NCBI GenBank assembly: GCA_035328405.1
Contig: DAOLIT010000014.1
Coordinates: 1 to 64,000 of the forward strand
Length of the DNA stretch: 64,000 bases
Direction: 5' to 3'
DNA from: JAEUKA01 sp035328405
GTDB taxonomy: Bacteria; Myxococcota_A; Polyangia; Palsa-1104; JAEUJZ01
Shown here: positions 8,470 to 16,607 of the stretch, piece by piece
How positions within the stretch are numbered: position 1 is the first letter of the stretch
Layout of the letters: the number at the start of each line of letters is the position of its first letter
Translations under genes and position numbers: made by a program
The notes under the pieces: generated by a model
Database searches by the model: none
What the model was told of the DNA's origin: nothing
The model's input: the letters and a program-made list of their open reading frames with translations, nothing else

Positions 8470-9555
8470 ATGCTCACGCTGCCAAATGAGCTTCCTCCCA
8501 TGGCGTCTTCCGGCGATGAAGCCCCTATTTTCGTGATCGGAACGGGTCGCTCTGGAACCACGTTGCTGCGCCAGATGCTGAATGCGCATCCCAACATTTA
8601 CATCGCGCATGAGAGTGGTTTTTACGCCTATGTAAGGTTGTCCCCACCGCGCACGCCGCTTCGGGAATGGCTCAAGAGATACGTGGATACATTTTCCTTT
8701 GCGTGGATGCGGCTCGATCCAGAAGCGGTGCTCGCGCAGTGTCCTGCCGATGTGGATTTGTCGTCGGCAAAGCACGCCTACAGCGCGTTCCTAAAAGCCA
8801 AGGCAAAGGAAAGGGGGAAGTCCCGTTTCGGAGACAAAAATCCGCTGGATACACAGAATCTCGCGCGCCTGTTTGCGGACTTTCCGAGCGCGCGCGTGAT
8901 TTTCATGGTGCGCGACCCCGTTCCGACCGTGCAGTCGTTTGGACAAATGCCGTTTGGGACTGCGAGTCCGTTTGTCAATGCCCTCCTGTGTCATTTCCAG
9001 GTTTCTCACATCCAGCCTTTTTTGGATTCCATTTTGGAGGTTCGTTTGGAGGACCTCAGCCGCGAGCCCCGCCAAACCATGGAGACCATTCTCCGTTTTG
9101 TGGGGGAACCCTGGGATGACGCGGTGCTGGATCACATCAAGAATGCCCAAACGGATGATCTTCCGCCGAGTCCCTGGTTTGTGGGGGCCACAAAAAGAAC
9201 CCCCAATCAACGGGAAGGTCAAGCACGGGAAGACCTTTCACCGACGTGGGTTCGCATCATTGAATGGCTCAATCGCCACACGATGGAACGTTACGGATAC
9301 AAACAGAGGGTTTGCGAAAAGGAGCCCTCCGTATGGCAGTGTATGGTCACACTCCTTGCCGATATTCCCGCTCAGTTGCGCAGTCTGTTTCGACTCCTTT
9401 CGATCAACCGCCGAATGGTTCAGCACTTGAAGGGACGCAAGCGGTTTGACCCACAAACAGCGCAGGAAGCAAACCTGATGCTGAATCCGCAAGCGTGGCG
9501 GCACTATCCCCAAATCGACATTCCCGAGGTCCCCAGAGATTTTCTGTCCACTTGA
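8470..9555 (+). CDS. Sulfotransferase family protein
   Basis: PAPS-dependent sulfotransferase fold; the acceptor is unknown. The N terminus has FVIGTGRSGTTLLRQML, the 5'-phosphosulfate loop in which the Lys of eukaryotic enzymes is replaced by Arg, as in many bacterial members. The 3'-phosphate-binding part is seen as FGDKNP followed by VIFMVRDPVPTVQSF. At 361 residues it is typical for the Sulfotransfer_3 group, and there is no signal peptide, so it probably acts in the cytoplasm on a lipid or carbohydrate precursor. No clear ribosome-binding site precedes the ATG at 8470; the ATG at 8500 is an alternative just before the conserved core. The 136-base gap upstream shows nothing definite. A hairpin follows the stop. 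Confidence 0.8.
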   Translation: MLTLPNELPPMASSGDEAPIFVIGTGRSGTTLLRQMLNAHPNIYIAHESGFYAYVRLSPPRTPLREWLKRYVDTFSFAWMRLDPEAVLAQCPADVDLSSAKHAYSAFLKAKAKERGKSRFGDKNPLDTQNLARLFADFPSARVIFMVRDPVPTVQSFGQMPFGTASPFVNALLCHFQVSHIQPFLDSILEVRLEDLSREPRQTMETILRFVGEPWDDAVLDHIKNAQTDDLPPSPWFVGATKRTPNQREGQAREDLSPTWVRIIEWLNRHTMERYGYKQRVCEKEPSVWQCMVTLLADIPAQLRSLFRLLSINRRMVQHLKGRKRFDPQTAQEANLMLNPQAWRHYPQIDIPEVPRDFLST

Positions 9556-9567
9556 GGCAGCGGACAA

Positions 9568-9614
9568 AAAACGCTCATCAACGTGGTCTCAGGTGATCAC
9601 CTGATGTGCGTTTT
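9568..9614. promoter_or_regulatory. Nested inverted repeats between the sulfotransferase and TonB-receptor genes
   Basis: A perfect 16-bp palindrome, TCAGGTGATCACCTGA, lies at 9589-9604. It overlaps a larger inverted repeat whose arms AAAACGCTCATCA (9568-9580) and TGATGTGCGTTTT (9602-9614) match at 12 of 13 positions. The outer structure, ending in TTTT, could terminate sulfotransferase transcription; the inner palindrome is a good candidate operator for the receptor gene starting at 9632. The two cannot form together because they share the TGA at 9602-9604. Function is inferred only from structure and position. Confidence 0.5.
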
Positions 9615-9631
9615 CTGTTAGGTCTGCAAGA

Positions 9632-11851
9632 ATGTGCCAGCTCATGTTGTTCCGTGGGTTCTGGGGGCGCCGTGGCGTGCTCCTTCTTCTTTCGTGGAGT
9701 TTGTGTGTGTCTCGTTTGGCCAGAGCAGATATGACCTCCTTTTCGACGCGGGTCCGAGCAGAACGCGAAGACGGTGTATCCAAAGAACGGGCACATAGCA
9801 CCGTTTCGCGAGCAGACATCGAACGGAGGCAAGCGCGGTCAGCCCCTGAAGCCTTGCATTATGAAACCGGTGTGTTTGTGCAACAAACGGCGCACGGTCA
9901 GGGGTCTGCCTTCATTCGTGGTCTGACGGGCCAACAGACCATGATTCTGTTTGACGGAATTCGCCTGAACAACTCGACGTACAGACAGGGACCCAATCAG
10001 TATTTTTTCACGATCGATGCGCGTGTGGTCGATAGCATCGAAATTCTGCGTGGAGGGGGATCAACGCGGTACGGTTCCGATGCTTTGGGGGGAGTGATCG
10101 CGTCGTATCCCATAGAACCCCTTGTAAGTGAAACAGAGTGGGTTGTGAAACCCCAACTTTCTTTGCGAGCCACGTCTGCGGATGACGAAATGGGAGGTCG
10201 CGCACAGCTCCAATTTTCGGGCCCCCTTTCAGGAGGGAATGTTCGTTTCATCGGTGGTGGTGGATATCGCCATGTGGGCATGCTGAAAAGCGGCGGTCGC
10301 GTCGAAAATCCCAACCAGAACACGCCGTATGGGCGGTATCCGTTGGTGCCTGCGTATGCAAAAGATGGTGTGACGCAGCTTGGGACGGGTTTTCAAGAAG
10401 CAACGGCAGATGGTCGTTTGGTGTTTGCGTTTGGGAAAGTCCAGACGTTGACGCTCGCGACGTATCACTACCTGCAATTCGATGTTCCGCGCACCGATCA
10501 ATGTCCTCCGCCAACGGCCCCCAAAGACACCTGTTTGACCTATGAAGAACAATTCCGGCACCTGACGTACTTGACCTATGAAGGCAAAGTGGCGGAATGG
10601 ATGTATCCGCTGCGAATCACGATTTCCGTCCAAATGCAGCATGAAAAACAGAGGATGGATGACCCCTCTGTTTTGGTGGTTCGGAGAGGGATCGATGATG
10701 TGGTCACACTCGGTTTTTTGGGGGTGGCGCGGACAAAGCCGTTTGTTTTTCGCAACGATGTGGCACTTTCCATTCAGTATGGTTTCGACCAATACATCGA
10801 CTGGTTAACCTCGACGGCAACGCGAACGTTTACAGACACGCAACAGACTGCAAACCGAAGCCGGGGACAGTATCTTTCGGGGTCCTCCTATGTGTATGGG
10901 GGGATGTATGTAGATGCGACGTTGAAGCTTCCGAAGCATGTCAGTATTCATGCTGGTGGGCGGTGGTCGTGGATTGCTGCGCAGGCCCCTGCTGACTTGT
11001 TGACCGGTTCGCTTGCTGTGAAACAGACGTACTTTCCGTGGGTGGGAAGATTGGGCACGGAATGGAGGGCGCTGCGATTCCTGACGTTGCACGCGAATGT
11101 GGATCATTCCTTTCGTGCTCCGAATCTGAATGATCTCACGGCGCGACAACAAACAGGACCGGGATTTCAGTTTGAAAATGCGGAACTGCGGCCAGAACGA
11201 GCGACGACGTTTGAATTGGGTTCCGTCATCGAACATGCGGGTTTCTCTGCACAGATTTGGGGGTACGAAACGCTGTTGCAAGACGCGGTTTTGAAGGTCA
11301 ATCGAACGCAGGATGAATGCCCCAAAGAGACACCCCAATGTGAAGGTTCCTGGTCGCGTCTTCAGTTGCAGAATGCACCGTCCTATTCAGAAATTCGCGG
11401 TGTGGAAACGACGCTCAAATACCGATCGGAACTCGGTTTGTCGGCGCGGGCGACGTTTGCGTACACTTGGGGGGAGACACCAGCGGTTGGGAATGTGGGG
11501 TATGGGGCGCAGGGTCTTCTGTTCAGCGATCGAGTTCCGATGACCCGGATTCCCCCGCTTCAGGGGACCGTGGAAGGAATCTTTCAACGCGCGTCTTTGG
11601 ATGTGTCTGTGGGTTTGCGTTGGGCGGCTCCGCAAAATCGGTTGGCGCTGTCGGATTACGCAGACGCACGGATTCCCAAATACGGAACGCCTGGTTTTGT
11701 GGTTGCGGATGTACGAACCAGCGTTCGTATTCACGATCGTGTCGTGTTAGGGGGTGTTCTAGAGAACATCACGAACGCGGCGTATCGGTATCACGGATCG
11801 AGTGTCAATGGTGCCGGACGGAGTTTTGTTTTTTCTCTGCGGATCGATTGA
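9632..11851 (+). CDS. TonB-dependent outer-membrane receptor
   Basis: Outer-membrane gated channel for a scarce ligand (metal chelate, vitamin or similar; not identifiable here), energised by TonB/ExbBD, which are not in the window. The product has 739 residues with an N-terminal signal sequence (hydrophobic VLLLLSWSLCVS, cut after about residue 32). A plug domain at about 55-160 includes VSRADIERRQARSAPEAL, GVFVQQTAHGQGSAFIRGL and IEILRGGGSTRYGSDALGGVI. The rest is a long beta-barrel ending in aromatic-rich RSFVFSLRID. The start at 9632 has only a weak AGG upstream; ATG 9644 is possible. A lipoprotein gene follows after 89 bases, probably as its partner. Expression may be controlled through the palindrome at 9589-9604. 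Confidence 0.92.
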   Translation: MCQLMLFRGFWGRRGVLLLLSWSLCVSRLARADMTSFSTRVRAEREDGVSKERAHSTVSRADIERRQARSAPEALHYETGVFVQQTAHGQGSAFIRGLTGQQTMILFDGIRLNNSTYRQGPNQYFFTIDARVVDSIEILRGGGSTRYGSDALGGVIASYPIEPLVSETEWVVKPQLSLRATSADDEMGGRAQLQFSGPLSGGNVRFIGGGGYRHVGMLKSGGRVENPNQNTPYGRYPLVPAYAKDGVTQLGTGFQEATADGRLVFAFGKVQTLTLATYHYLQFDVPRTDQCPPPTAPKDTCLTYEEQFRHLTYLTYEGKVAEWMYPLRITISVQMQHEKQRMDDPSVLVVRRGIDDVVTLGFLGVARTKPFVFRNDVALSIQYGFDQYIDWLTSTATRTFTDTQQTANRSRGQYLSGSSYVYGGMYVDATLKLPKHVSIHAGGRWSWIAAQAPADLLTGSLAVKQTYFPWVGRLGTEWRALRFLTLHANVDHSFRAPNLNDLTARQQTGPGFQFENAELRPERATTFELGSVIEHAGFSAQIWGYETLLQDAVLKVNRTQDECPKETPQCEGSWSRLQLQNAPSYSEIRGVETTLKYRSELGLSARATFAYTWGETPAVGNVGYGAQGLLFSDRVPMTRIPPLQGTVEGIFQRASLDVSVGLRWAAPQNRLALSDYADARIPKYGTPGFVVADVRTSVRIHDRVVLGGVLENITNAAYRYHGSSVNGAGRSFVFSLRID

Positions 11852-11940
11852 ACAAGCAGAAGCCTGTGACAGGAAAAAGTCCTTTTTTTTCGAGCTGCAG
11901 GGGTTTTAGGAAAGAAAAAAAGAAGGAGAGAGAGAAACAA

Positions 11941-13083
11941 ATGAAACGGATGAGACAAATAAGAGGCATTCTTCAGGCAAGTTTGTTTTCGGTTCTTTTT
12001 GCTGTCGGTGGGTGTGATTCCCCTCCGCCTGAGCAACAGACTCCGAATCTGTGTGCTCCCGACACGCCGGCATCGCCTTCCTGCAAGCCTTTTTCGGGGT
12101 CGTTGTCTTCGTGCAAGTGTTCCAACGAGGATTACGCGCCGCGCTACAACGGAAGCAAAAACGATACGTGGCCGAGCTGTATTTCGGATGCCGATCCGAA
12201 CAAGTACGTACAACTTGGGACCTCGACTTCTGCCGCATCCAGGACGAAGGCATTTCAATCGATGGGGGCCCTCCTTTGGAAGAAGGGAACTCCTCCGACA
12301 GCGACGGATTTTACGCAAGCTCGGGATTCCTATGCGGTGGATCAAGGCATCGGATCGCGGGTTGCGCGCAGGCAAGACATTCACTATCCAGAGGTTCCGG
12401 GAAGCGACAAGTTCGCGTGCTCAACAGCGTCGGTGGCTGCACAATATCCAGATCGATGCGCGGGGCCTGGGAAGTTGAAACCGATCATTGATCAGGCGTT
12501 TGTGGATGGAATTGCAGGCAACAAACCGCGCGTACAAGCGGCGCGGATTGAAGCGGCGCTCTTGTGGTTCTTCTATCTGTCCACGCTTTCAGAGGAATGG
12601 ACTTCATCGTTTGACAACATGTCAGACGTGGATTCTGCTTGCGGGTATCTGGTAGGAGGCGTCGATCGTTCAAGTCCGCTGGGTTTGGGGGAGTACATCC
12701 GACAGCTTGATACAGAGACGTATGATCGCGCGTTTGATGGTGTGCTTGCGGGACGGTGTTGGCGAGACTTTGACAAGGCGCTGCCAGCGACGTGTGGGGC
12801 GTTTTACTCGCGTGTGAATGCGCAGCTCGACAAGGCGCTCCAGCGGGGACTTGCTCTGATTTTGAGGGATCGACTCTCACGAATTTCGGGGCTGTCTGGA
12901 GAGGAACAGGAGGCGGCGATCGCGTTTGTGAATGTGTTTGGGGGTCTTCTGGATCGGGCGGTGCGAGCACTCGATGCAACCAAGGCCGATCAACTGAAAA
13001 CGACGACACAGGCGACCGCTCTGGCCAATATGAATATCTCGCAAGCCCAAGGCATCCTGGACACTCTGTTCGCCTGCCCCTAA
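11941..13083 (+). CDS. Cys-rich lipoprotein downstream of the TonB receptor, unknown function
   Basis: A 380-residue predicted lipoprotein: a basic N terminus (MKRMRQIRG), a hydrophobic stretch and the lipobox-like LFAVGGC, after which lipid attachment is expected at about residue 26. The mature N terminus is rich in Cys and Pro (several pairs within about 60 residues), suggesting disulfides. The body contains AARIEAALLWFFYLSTL and a GVLAGRCWRDFDKAL block that look conserved, but I do not recognise the family with confidence. An imelysin-like helical periplasmic protein would fit the position after a TonB receptor, but no imelysin GxHxxE motif is evident. The ATG at 11941 begins the signal sequence; the longer open frame upstream overlaps the receptor gene. 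AAGGAG occurs at 11921-11926, distant from the start. Confidence 0.75.
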   Translation: MKRMRQIRGILQASLFSVLFAVGGCDSPPPEQQTPNLCAPDTPASPSCKPFSGSLSSCKCSNEDYAPRYNGSKNDTWPSCISDADPNKYVQLGTSTSAASRTKAFQSMGALLWKKGTPPTATDFTQARDSYAVDQGIGSRVARRQDIHYPEVPGSDKFACSTASVAAQYPDRCAGPGKLKPIIDQAFVDGIAGNKPRVQAARIEAALLWFFYLSTLSEEWTSSFDNMSDVDSACGYLVGGVDRSSPLGLGEYIRQLDTETYDRAFDGVLAGRCWRDFDKALPATCGAFYSRVNAQLDKALQRGLALILRDRLSRISGLSGEEQEAAIAFVNVFGGLLDRAVRALDATKADQLKTTTQATALANMNISQAQGILDTLFACP

Positions 13084-13115
13084 CCCATCGAACGTGAGGC
13101 CAGGACAAGCGGGTT

Positions 13116-13721
13116 TTAGGGGCTGTTCACGCCGAGGATGATGGCGTCGAGGTTGGTGGATTGGCCTTTCACGACCTTCCTTTTCACAGAGGGAGGGGAC
13201 GCGGCTTTTTTCGTTCCACAGATGAATCGGGGGTCGCCCGCTTTGGCGCGGACGTTGTAGTCCGCCGTAAGCTGCATGTCGAACAGCTCAGGTTCAATGC
13301 AATAGGGGGTCGTAAATTCCCCGTCGAGGCAAGGAATGTCGAACACATATCGCTTGGGCGTGGGGTTTGTCGAATCGCTGGTCAAGGTGAGCCGCACGTT
13401 TTCCACAAGCCACGCGGGCGCATCCAAACAGGAGGTTCCGAACTCTCCGCACTGCTTTCTGTCTTCTCCGTTGCGGCTGGGATTGGGATTGCAACAACAT
13501 TGGCCGCGTTGCAGAAGCCGCTGAAGGCTGACATCGGCCATGCGCCAGCGCACAACCACGGCCCCTTTGGTCCCATCCTCGATGCAGTTTTCGGGGGTCG
13601 AGGGCTTTTTCTCGCAGAGTTCTGTGTCGTCGTAGTCGGGGCGGCAGCCCAAAAGGAACGCGGCCCCACCCAACACTCCCAAGAGGCACCACGTTTTCGG
13701 TATCGCGAACATGACAGACAT
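13116..13721 (-). CDS. Small Cys-rich lipoprotein, unknown function
   Basis: A 201-residue predicted lipoprotein, convergent with the preceding lipoprotein gene. The N terminus MSVMFAIPKTWCLLGVLGG leads to AAFLLGC, a lipobox placing the lipidated Cys at about residue 26. The mature part holds at least ten cysteines, including a CCC run, and a beta-rich stretch (VENVRLTLTSDS, YVFDIPCLDGEF). No catalytic motif is visible and I do not recognise a family. ATG 13721 is chosen, with ATG 13712 equally able to make the signal peptide; the longer open frame upstream runs antisense to the next gene. The start lies 52 bases from the divergent acyltransferase-like gene, so both probably share this short control region. 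Confidence 0.7.
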   Translation of the reverse strand: MSVMFAIPKTWCLLGVLGGAAFLLGCRPDYDDTELCEKKPSTPENCIEDGTKGAVVVRWRMADVSLQRLLQRGQCCCNPNPSRNGEDRKQCGEFGTSCLDAPAWLVENVRLTLTSDSTNPTPKRYVFDIPCLDGEFTTPYCIEPELFDMQLTADYNVRAKAGDPRFICGTKKAASPPSVKRKVVKGQSTNLDAIILGVNSP

Positions 13722-13773
13722 GCAGCCACGCTGTGCTTTTTCCCCTGAGTTTGTGCGCGTATGATGTCCCGCC

Positions 13774-14634
13774 ATGTTGCCTCGTCGTTCGGATGGTTTT
13801 CCCGTCGGTAAGCTGTCGCCGATGCGACGGATGATGCCGTACATTCTTCGCACCCGCAACGAATCCTGCGTGTATTTCGAGCAGAGACTGAAGTTGCAAA
13901 AAACGCTCGAGTACGTTCGCACACTGAACGAACGAAGCGGCGCAAATCCCAAGCATGCGGTCAACGTGTTCCATGTTCTTTTGGCGGCTGCGGCGAGGGT
14001 GTTCGCCGAGCGGCCCGAACTCAACCGTTTCGTCCTGGGCAGGCGGATTTACCAGCGAAAGCACATCGAATTTTCGTTTGCGGTCAAAAAGGAATTTTCG
14101 GATCGGGGTGCGCTGACGACGACGAAGCTGCGCTTTTCGGGGGACGAAAGCGTGGCAGAGGTGGCACAAAAAACGCGCGAGGCGGTGGCCGTCGGACGGA
14201 GCGACAAAAAAAGTCAGGCGGACAAAGAAATGTCGGTGCTGGTGTGGCTGCCGGGGTTTTTGTTGCGAGCGATTTTGTGGCTTCAGCGGACGCTCGATCG
14301 ATTCAACGTGCTGCCGAGCGCGCTCACGGCGTCAGACCCACTGTATGCGAGTTTGTTTTTCGCGAATTTGGGCTCGATTGGCCTCGACAGCGCGTATCAC
14401 CATTTGTTCGAGTACGGCACGGTGTCGTTTTTCGCCGTCCTCGGGACAATCGGCCCGATGTCGTTTGTCGAGGAAGAAACCGAGCGGCTCTGCGTCTTGC
14501 CGGGCGTCAGCATCAAGTACACGTTCGACGAGCGCATCACCGACGGATATTACTGCGCGCGGAGCCTCGAATTGCTCAAGCACTACTTGGAAAATCCTGA
14601 CGCGCTGGAAAAAGCAGAAAGTTCCCCCTCATGA
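13774..14634 (+). CDS. Stand-alone 2-oxoacid dehydrogenase E2 / CAT-fold acyltransferase-like protein lacking the active-site His
   Basis: The 286 residues resemble the catalytic domain of dihydrolipoamide acyltransferases, with no lipoyl or peripheral-subunit-binding domain. The family fold is suggested by the opening MPYILRTRNESCVYFEQ strand and by NVFHVLLAAAARVFAERPELNRFV. Near the C terminus DERITDGYYCARSLELL stands where E2 enzymes have DHRVxDG. The catalytic His of HxxxDG is therefore Glu here while the Asp-Gly is kept, so the protein is either inactive as an E2 or uses altered chemistry. Its stop overlaps the aminotransferase start by four bases (ATGA), so the two are translationally coupled. 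N-acylation of an aminosugar made by the neighbour is a possible role, but only by context. Confidence 0.7.
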   Translation: MLPRRSDGFPVGKLSPMRRMMPYILRTRNESCVYFEQRLKLQKTLEYVRTLNERSGANPKHAVNVFHVLLAAAARVFAERPELNRFVLGRRIYQRKHIEFSFAVKKEFSDRGALTTTKLRFSGDESVAEVAQKTREAVAVGRSDKKSQADKEMSVLVWLPGFLLRAILWLQRTLDRFNVLPSALTASDPLYASLFFANLGSIGLDSAYHHLFEYGTVSFFAVLGTIGPMSFVEEETERLCVLPGVSIKYTFDERITDGYYCARSLELLKHYLENPDALEKAESSPS

Positions 14635-15767
14635 CACTCCTTTCGCTGTCTCGTCCGAGCATCACCGACGAGGAAATTCGTGCCGCAGAACGCGCTTTGC
14701 GTTCGCGTTGGCTTGTGTACGGACCCGAAAATCGCGCGTTCGAGGAAGAACTCGCCGCTGCGTGTGGAAAACGGTTTTGCATCGCGGTCAGTTCGGGAAC
14801 GGCGGCACTGCATTTGGCGCTTTTGGCGCTGCCGGAAAGGCCAACCGCGTTGCTGGTGCCGTCGTTTACGTTCCCAGCGACGGCAAATGTGGCTTCGTTT
14901 GTGGCGTCTCCGCCAGAAATTCACTTGGCGGATGTGAACGAAAAGACGTTTTGCGTCGAAAAGGACACGCTTTCGGCTTGGTTTGCGGCGCGAAAAGGGA
15001 CAGCGGTGGTCGTGCATCCGTTCGGCTATCCGGCGCAGGTTCCCGAGGCACATACAGACGCGGTGATTTCGGATGCGGCGTGCGCGGTCATGGTTCCTCA
15101 AGCGATGGTGGGAAAGGTGGCGTGTCTGTCGTTTCATCCGCGCAAATTGCTGACGACTGGGGAGGGCGGCGCGATCCTGACCGACGACGAAACGCTTTGC
15201 GAAACCTTGCGCCGACTGCGTTCGCACGGGCTGTTCACAAGGCCGACACCCTCGGGAGAGACGCCCGCCGAAGTCATGGAGATGGAAGCGCCGGGTTTGA
15301 ACTATCGTTTGTCGGAACCGCAGGCGGCCATCGGGCGCGTGCAGCTGCGTCGGCTGCGCGAACTGACGGAAAAACATCGCGAGCTGGTCGGGCGCTACCG
15401 GCAGATGTTGGCGGATGTGTCCGTCGGTTTGCAGGACGATCATCCCGATCGCATTTGGCAAACGATGGTGGTCGTTTTGCCCGACACGGTTTCGCGCAAA
15501 GCGGTTCGCGAGCGTTTGAAAACCGAGGGCATCGAGACGCAGATTGCGTCGTATGCGCTGCACAGGCTGGCGTTTTATCGGGGTGCTGCTCGCTTTCCGA
15601 ACCAGGGCGCGAATACGACGCTTTCCGTCAGCGACATGCTGCACGACCGCGCGGTCGCGTTGCCGTTGCACAGCGAGCTGTCCGTGTCCGATGTGGAGCG
15701 GGTGTGTGCTTGTCTCCGACATACCCTGTCGATGTCAGATGTGAGACGGGCGGGGAAAATCGGCTAG
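14631..15767 (+). CDS. DegT/DnrJ/EryC1/StrS-type PLP aminotransferase
   Basis: Sugar aminotransferase family: transfers an amino group, usually from Glu, to a keto nucleotide sugar on the way to aminosugars in surface polysaccharide or glycosylated products. The 378-residue protein shows the N-terminal SRPSITDEEI, the SSGTAALHLAL PLP-phosphate loop, VPSFTFPATAN, ISDAACA with the PLP-binding Asp, and SFHPRKLLTTGEGGAI with the Schiff-base Lys. Length is normal. It begins with ATG inside the stop of the upstream E2-like gene, indicating coupling. Substrate cannot be deduced. The only other sugar-nucleotide gene in the window is the epimerase near 3 kb. Confidence 0.9.
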   Translation: MTLLSLSRPSITDEEIRAAERALRSRWLVYGPENRAFEEELAAACGKRFCIAVSSGTAALHLALLALPERPTALLVPSFTFPATANVASFVASPPEIHLADVNEKTFCVEKDTLSAWFAARKGTAVVVHPFGYPAQVPEAHTDAVISDAACAVMVPQAMVGKVACLSFHPRKLLTTGEGGAILTDDETLCETLRRLRSHGLFTRPTPSGETPAEVMEMEAPGLNYRLSEPQAAIGRVQLRRLRELTEKHRELVGRYRQMLADVSVGLQDDHPDRIWQTMVVVLPDTVSRKAVRERLKTEGIETQIASYALHRLAFYRGAARFPNQGANTTLSVSDMLHDRAVALPLHSELSVSDVERVCACLRHTLSMSDVRRAGKIG

Positions 15768-15803
15768 GCGCGTGTTGCAGGGAGGCCGCTATGCAACAGG
15801 CTC

Positions 15804-16607
15804 CTAGCGGTTCCGGTGGTCGGCCCAGGTGAGCAGCGGAATGTCTGGCGGATGAAACGGTTGCCAGCGGCCTTTCCCGAACACGCGCAAAAACGTCATG
15901 AGCGGATAAAGCACAGCCGAATGAGGCCGAGGTCGCCGGTTTTGCTGTTTGGCTCGGTCGCGTTCGCGGACCTCGAGTGGCACAAAATCGGCAACCGGTT
16001 TCGCGCGCAGCGACGACAAAAGTTCGTTCACGTCCGACCGGCGATGCTCGACGACAGAGGTTTCCATCGAAAAAGCGCCGCAGAGTTGTTTTTGGTGCCA
16101 TTCGGACAGCATTTGACACGCTCCCAACGCCTGGCTTCGCTCGGACGCGACCCCGAGCCGCGTGAACCCCTTTTTTTGCGCAATGCGGAGCGAATTGAAC
16201 ACGTTTTCGTCGGTGTGAAGCGCGTCGGGTTCCACGTAAATCCGGTCGGCAGGCACACCCAAGGCGTGCATGGTCAGCGCCAGCGCCTCCGCCTCGACAA
16301 AGGGCGTTCGGACGGCGGCACCGGATGTGATGAAGTGGCCGGCTTGGCCCCGTTCCCACAACAGCGACGCCCACACGGCCCGCCGCTGCAAACACAACGA
16401 CAAAGAACCGTCGGGAAGTGTGGGACAGCCGGGCACAATGAGCGCATCAAACGGAGCGTCCAACGGTTTTCGCACTTCAAAGTGGCCCGCGCAGCCAGCC
16501 ATCACGACGGACAAGAGCATCAGCCAGAACATACCATGCGGCTTTGCGGGCCCTTTCCGGGCAGGACCAACGCTGCGGTTTGGTTTCATGCCCGGTTTGG
16601 ATGTCAC
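15804..16607 (-). CDS. DUF218 (YdcF/SanA-like) lipoprotein
   Basis: DUF218 proteins (YdcF, SanA, ElyC) are envelope or cytoplasmic proteins linked to peptidoglycan and surface-polymer biology, but their biochemistry is poorly known. The 267-residue product has the core DALIVPGCPTLPDGSLS, then FITSGAAVRTPFVEAEAL and DRIYVEPDALHTDENV. This gives the family pattern of a GxP loop, S-G and ExxxxxTxEN-like segments. Near the N terminus MFWLMLLSVVMAGC is a signal sequence with a lipobox Cys, so the protein is probably a lipoprotein. The start is taken as the GTG at 16607, overlapping the stop of the upstream AAA/TPR gene (GTGA); ATG 16589 and ATG 16532 are alternatives. Confidence 0.78.
   Translation of the reverse strand: MTSKPGMKPNRSVGPARKGPAKPHGMFWLMLLSVVMAGCAGHFEVRKPLDAPFDALIVPGCPTLPDGSLSLCLQRRAVWASLLWERGQAGHFITSGAAVRTPFVEAEALALTMHALGVPADRIYVEPDALHTDENVFNSLRIAQKKGFTRLGVASERSQALGACQMLSEWHQKQLCGAFSMETSVVEHRRSDVNELLSSLRAKPVADFVPLEVRERDRAKQQNRRPRPHSAVLYPLMTFLRVFGKGRWQPFHPPDIPLLTWADHRNR

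Noticed and set aside
11863..11890. Weak hairpins followed by a T run between the TonB receptor and the lipoprotein gene
   Set aside because: Stems are only four bases; the T run alone does not justify a terminator, and the two genes may be co-transcribed.
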